Origin: Anaerolineales bacterium UBA3001
GTDB taxonomy: Bacteria; Chloroflexota; Anaerolineae; Anaerolineales; UBA11657
Assembly: GCA_002346435.1 (NCBI GenBank)
Contig: DDZT01000021.1
Location: 1-17,263, forward strand
Direction of reading: 5' to 3'
DNA length: 17,263 bases
Notes under the pieces: model-generated
The model's input: only the letters and a program-made list of their open reading frames with translations
Database searches by the model: none
What the model was told of the DNA's origin: nothing
Position numbers and translations under genes: made by a program
Shown here: piece after piece, positions 14,727 through 17,263 of the stretch
Layout: each line of letters starts with the position of its first letter
How positions within the stretch are numbered: position 1 is the stretch's first letter

Positions 14727-15068
14727 TCATGATACTTTACTGCCTAATTCACATTCTGCATCAGGCATAAGTAATTTGACTTCTCCACTATCAACAATTG
14801 CACCTAAGACTAATACTTCTGAGACAAATGGTCCTATTTGCTTCGATGGGAAATTCACTACAGCTACCACTTGACGACCAATTAAGTCTTCGGATTTGTA
14901 ATTCGTAATTTGCGCGGAGGACTTCTTGGTGCCCAGCATACCGAAATCAATCACCAATTTATATGCAGGACGTATAGCTTCCGGAAAGGCGTGTACTTCC
15001 ATGATTCTCCCAATGCGCATATCTACCTTCTCAAATTCATTCCAATTAAGCAAATGTGATGTGCTCAT
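14727..15068 (-). CDS. csaA: CsaA-like tRNA-binding-domain protein
   Basis: A 113-residue protein that is almost entirely one OB-fold tRNA-binding domain, as in the C-terminal domain of some methionyl-tRNA synthetases and in CsaA. Diagnostic segments are FEKVDMRIGRIMEVHAFPEA (~12-31), YKLVIDFG (~36-43), KKSSAQITN (~48-56), GRQVVAVVNFPSKQIGPFVS (~64-83) and EVLVLGAIVDSGEVKLLMPD. The FEK-D-R-G, SSAQIT and VVNFPPRxI patterns match Bacillus CsaA closely. CsaA was described as a secretion-related chaperone, and structural work points to tRNA binding; the true role is unclear. ATG at 15068 with AGGA 8 nt upstream; 35 nt after the lipoprotein stop, so probably co-transcribed with it and rpiA. Confidence 0.93.
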   Translation of the reverse strand: MSTSHLLNWNEFEKVDMRIGRIMEVHAFPEAIRPAYKLVIDFGMLGTKKSSAQITNYKSEDLIGRQVVAVVNFPSKQIGPFVSEVLVLGAIVDSGEVKLLMPDAECELGSKVS

Positions 15069-15103
15069 CTATTTTATCCTCACTATGTTGATTATTAACA
15101 TTT

Positions 15104-16207
15104 TCACGACTTGGGCAAACTATATATTTCAGCACCATCTGGTCTGACAAGAATTACGCTTTCTCCATACTCATACCACCCTTCTAAGGAAGCATGACCT
15201 AGATTAACACTTTTGTTAACTTCGTACATATTTGAGCCAAAATTATGGATCCAAGTTTCCATAATCACTCCAGACTCGCCTGAGAGGATCAACTGGTTAT
15301 AATTAGGAGACCACAACATTTTGATTGGACGCGGGCCAGGTATTGTATTAGCGTCAGTAGTGGTTGGTGCAAATTCGCTTGTATCATGAAGACTAACAAA
15401 TAACAAAGGGCGATCACCACTATCAGCTACTGCTAGAATATCATGATTTACAATCCATAATGGCTGGTCCATTATGGATACAATTGATTTATAGGAAAAA
15501 TCGCTGACTTTACGCACATCCGTTTGTTCCACATTCAATACATAAATGCCGGGGTCAATTGACTGACGCACAAATGCGATCTCAGTACCATCAGGAGACC
15601 ATGAAAAAGCATATCCAACATGATCAGCTAACATCCTGACCCTACCAGGGCTATTTGCTATACCTAAAGAAAAATCATTATTGTCTGCATTGAATACTAT
15701 CAATGCAGCTCTAGCATTTGCGAAATTTGTGCTTGGGTCCCACAACACGCGCCCTACTCCGGATGACCACCAACGCATCGCAACATTACTCTGATAGTCA
15801 TAGGACCAAAAATCACTAACGGACCAAGTAGCTTCTGGCAGTGTATGATATTCACTTCCAGCATAAGCAAGCATTTTAGTTGCTACATTGTAATCCCAAT
15901 ATAATTCGTATCTAGGCGGAAGTTCTTGTGTGAAAAATATATCATCACGATTGGTTAACAACCCTCCATTTGCACCTACAATGACAATTCGAGATGTTTC
16001 GATATCATCAACACTACTGTCAATGTTTACATTGTTGTCCAATGATGGGGAAAAACTTTCTGCCAAAGTACTACAGGCACCCAGAATGACTGCAAGCACT
16101 ATAAAAATTGAATGTACATGGAAAAAGAAAGATGAGAATGATATGCTCACACCTTGAGTAAAGGTTAGTTTAGTCGTCACGTTCCATTTCTGTGATTCCT
16201 GTCTCAT
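15104..16207 (-). CDS. Predicted lipoprotein with TolB/WD40-like beta-propeller motifs
   Basis: From the ATG at 16207 the N-terminus has Arg/Lys residues, then a long hydrophobic stretch ending in VILGAC, a lipobox with Cys at residue ~45, so export and lipid attachment are likely. The mature part shows FSWSPDGTEIAFVRQ, the PD40/TolB blade signature, followed by GIYVLNVEQTDVRKVSDF, and a second blade-like MLWSPNYNQLILSGESG; further WxxDPS and WYEYGESVILVRPDGAEIYSL segments fit a six- or seven-bladed propeller. The product may bind proteins or cell-surface ligands; no catalytic motif is seen. The start is uncertain: TTG 16216, ATG 16207 and GTGs at 16180 and 16150 are all in frame, and the first three overlap rpiA. 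The gene holds an 11-bp hairpin at 15453-15479. Confidence 0.7.
   Translation of the reverse strand: MRQESQKWNVTTKLTFTQGVSISFSSFFFHVHSIFIVLAVILGACSTLAESFSPSLDNNVNIDSSVDDIETSRIVIVGANGGLLTNRDDIFFTQELPPRYELYWDYNVATKMLAYAGSEYHTLPEATWSVSDFWSYDYQSNVAMRWWSSGVGRVLWDPSTNFANARAALIVFNADNNDFSLGIANSPGRVRMLADHVGYAFSWSPDGTEIAFVRQSIDPGIYVLNVEQTDVRKVSDFSYKSIVSIMDQPLWIVNHDILAVADSGDRPLLFVSLHDTSEFAPTTTDANTIPGPRPIKMLWSPNYNQLILSGESGVIMETWIHNFGSNMYEVNKSVNLGHASLEGWYEYGESVILVRPDGAEIYSLPKS
15453..15479. repeat. Perfect 11-bp hairpin inside the lipoprotein gene
   Basis: ATCCATAATGG (15453-15463) and CCATTATGGAT (15469-15479) with a 5-nt loop (CTGGT). It lies in the codons for SIMDQPLWIV, within the propeller region. 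No T run follows, so it is not a usual terminator. Cause unknown. Confidence 0.6.
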
Positions 16208-16856
16208 GAGCAACAATCACTTTGGTAGCCATATCCAGGAAAAGACCATGTTCAACAATTCCTGCTCTAGATTTTATCAGTGAAGCCAAATGCTTGGGAT
16301 TATCTATGCCATTGTCAAACCAGCAGCGCACTAAAGGATTTCCATTATCAGTCAGCAAGGCCGAACCATTTTCAGATAACCACAACTCCGCCACACAGCC
16401 TAATTCAGTTAGCCAACGAATTTGAGAGTCAACTGCAAATGAAACCACCTCTATAGGTAAAGGGCCCCGTTTACCAAGTCGAGCGACCAGTTTAGTGTTG
16501 TCAACGATGACTATAAATTCATGTGCATGTGTCGCCACTACTTTCTCGCGCAGCAAGGCTCTACCAAGCCCTTTGATTAGATTTAGATTGTTGTCAACTT
16601 CGTCTGCACCGTCTATAGCGATATCCAAACGTTCATGCTCATCCAAAGTTGACAATTTCACGCCCGCCTGACGAGCTTGCTGAGCCGTTTCATCAGAAGT
16701 AGGCACCGCTACTATGTCACTTAATTCTCCTGATTTCAACAATGCACCTAACTCTTCAATAAACAAAGCCATCGTGGAGCCACTACCCAACCCTATTATG
16801 TTGCCTGAATGCACGTATCGCAGAGCATACAGTGCTGCTTGTTGTTTCAAATCCAT
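16170..16856 (-). CDS. rpiA: RpiA, ribose-5-phosphate isomerase A
   Basis: Cytoplasmic enzyme of the non-oxidative pentose phosphate pathway that interconverts ribose 5-phosphate and ribulose 5-phosphate. From the ATG at 16856 (MDLKQQAALYALRYV) it is 228 aa, the normal size. Conserved segments are IIGLGSGSTMALFIEELG (~20-37), VAVPTSDETAQQARQAG (~49-65), LDIAIDGADEVD (~77-88) with the catalytic Asp, and KGLGRALLREKVVA (~95-108), followed by KLVARLGKRGPLPIEV. An upstream in-frame TTG at 16901 would add 15 residues unlike the family, so the ATG is preferred; GGGGA lies about 10 nt upstream. It follows 5S rRNA by about 125 bp and its end overlaps the possible starts of the lipoprotein gene. Confidence 0.95.
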   Translation of the reverse strand: MDLKQQAALYALRYVHSGNIIGLGSGSTMALFIEELGALLKSGELSDIVAVPTSDETAQQARQAGVKLSTLDEHERLDIAIDGADEVDNNLNLIKGLGRALLREKVVATHAHEFIVIVDNTKLVARLGKRGPLPIEVVSFAVDSQIRWLTELGCVAELWLSENGSALLTDNGNPLVRCWFDNGIDNPKHLASLIKSRAGIVEHGLFLDMATKVIVAHETGITEMERDD

Positions 16857-16929
16857 TAGTTTCGATTCCCCATAACTTGATTGATTGACACAAAGCAACA
16901 AATCAAAACTTGTGATAAAGATAACATAT

Positions 16930-16935
16930 ATTATA
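16930..16935 (-). promoter_or_regulatory. Possible -10 element for rpiA
   Basis: TATAAT on the minus strand within AT-rich DNA between 5S rRNA and rpiA, about 74 nt before the ATG. No convincing -35 is seen at 16-18 nt, so this is a weak call. Otherwise the 16857-16980 spacer shows only a T-rich stretch right after the 5S 3' end. Confidence 0.3.
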
Positions 16936-16967
16936 TTAGTTTGTATATGATTTTAGTTGGTTGTATT

Positions 16968-16980
16968 AAAAACAGAAAAC
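16968..16980 (-). terminator. Possible T-rich terminator tail after 5S rRNA
   Basis: Immediately after the 5S closing helix the minus strand reads TTTTCTGTTTTT. There is no separate hairpin, so termination would have to use the 5S terminal helix itself; low confidence. Confidence 0.3.
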
Positions 16981-17100
<120 letters not shown>

Positions 17101-17179
17101 GCGTTTCTTACAAAAAATTACTGAATAGAGTAGTATTATAACTGAAACAAACTTCAAGTTCTCCGCACCATGTCTATTG

Positions 17180-17263
17180 GTGAAGCCTCTCGACCATTAG
17201 TACGCCTAGGCTCACACATTACTGTGCTTACACCTGGTCGCCTATCAAGCAGGTAGTCTTCCT
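17180..17263 (-). rRNA. rrl: 23S ribosomal RNA, 3' end only
   Basis: The minus strand from the window edge reads GAAGACTACCTGCTTGATAG, then GCGACCAGGTGTAAGCACAG, then GCGTACTAATGGTCGAGAGG and CTTC, matching the conserved last ~85 nt of 23S rRNA (the GTACTAAT...GAGGCTT ending). The 3' end is placed near 17180 by analogy. The rest lies beyond the window. The 79-bp spacer to 5S holds no tRNA. Confidence 0.9.

Noticed and set aside
17101..17179. tRNA gene in the 23S-5S spacer
   Set aside because: The spacer is only about 79 bp and shows no acceptor/T-arm pattern.

Overview
The window is a chromosomal segment of an AT-rich bacterium in which every recognisable gene lies on the minus strand. It is read here from the right edge (transcriptionally upstream) to the left. 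Chloroflexota is my best guess for the phylum, at moderate confidence. The reasons are the style of MurG (a PYPYSWRYQ-type loop), the FtsL-like protein and CvpA-like protein built into the cluster, and an 84-residue protein between mraY and murD that resembles small conserved proteins I associate with that phylum. No database search was possible, so the taxonomy is inference.

Layout: the 3' end of a 23S rRNA gene (right edge) is followed by a complete 5S rRNA gene. Next come rpiA (ribose-5-phosphate isomerase), a predicted lipoprotein with TolB/WD40-like beta-propeller motifs, and a CsaA-like tRNA-binding-domain protein. An intergenic region of about 390 bp follows. It holds several perfect palindromes and, nearer mraZ, an extended -10 promoter with four GTGG repeats at exact 10-nt spacing, the expected form of an MraZ operator. 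The rest is a division and cell-wall (dcw) cluster: mraZ, rsmH, a newly proposed 34-codon single-TM microprotein, an ftsL-like gene, ftsI, murF, mraY, the 84-aa protein, murD, ftsW, murG, a CvpA-like membrane gene, a murC-murB fusion, and a 5' fragment of ddl cut by the left edge.

The cluster encodes most of the route from UDP-MurNAc to lipid II and septal cross-linking. MurB and MurC (one polypeptide), MurD, MurF and Ddl make the nucleotide pentapeptide. MraY and MurG make lipid I and lipid II. FtsW and FtsI polymerise and cross-link. MraZ represses the operon and RsmH methylates 16S rRNA. Tight ATGA overlaps at murF/mraY, murD/ftsW and murG/cvpA-like indicate one translationally coupled operon. 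murE is absent from its usual place between ftsI and murF.

The most notable points are: (1) the phased MraZ operator; (2) a 34-codon membrane ORF with a near-perfect Shine-Dalgarno between rsmH and ftsL; (3) a dockerin/EF-hand calcium-loop signature in the N-terminal part of FtsI; (4) a MurC-MurB fusion whose linker carries an in-phase A_AAA_AAC slippery heptamer; (5) an insertion in MurD that contains an 11-bp inverted repeat; and (6) a symmetric 40-nt hyphenated palindrome upstream of the mraZ promoter.
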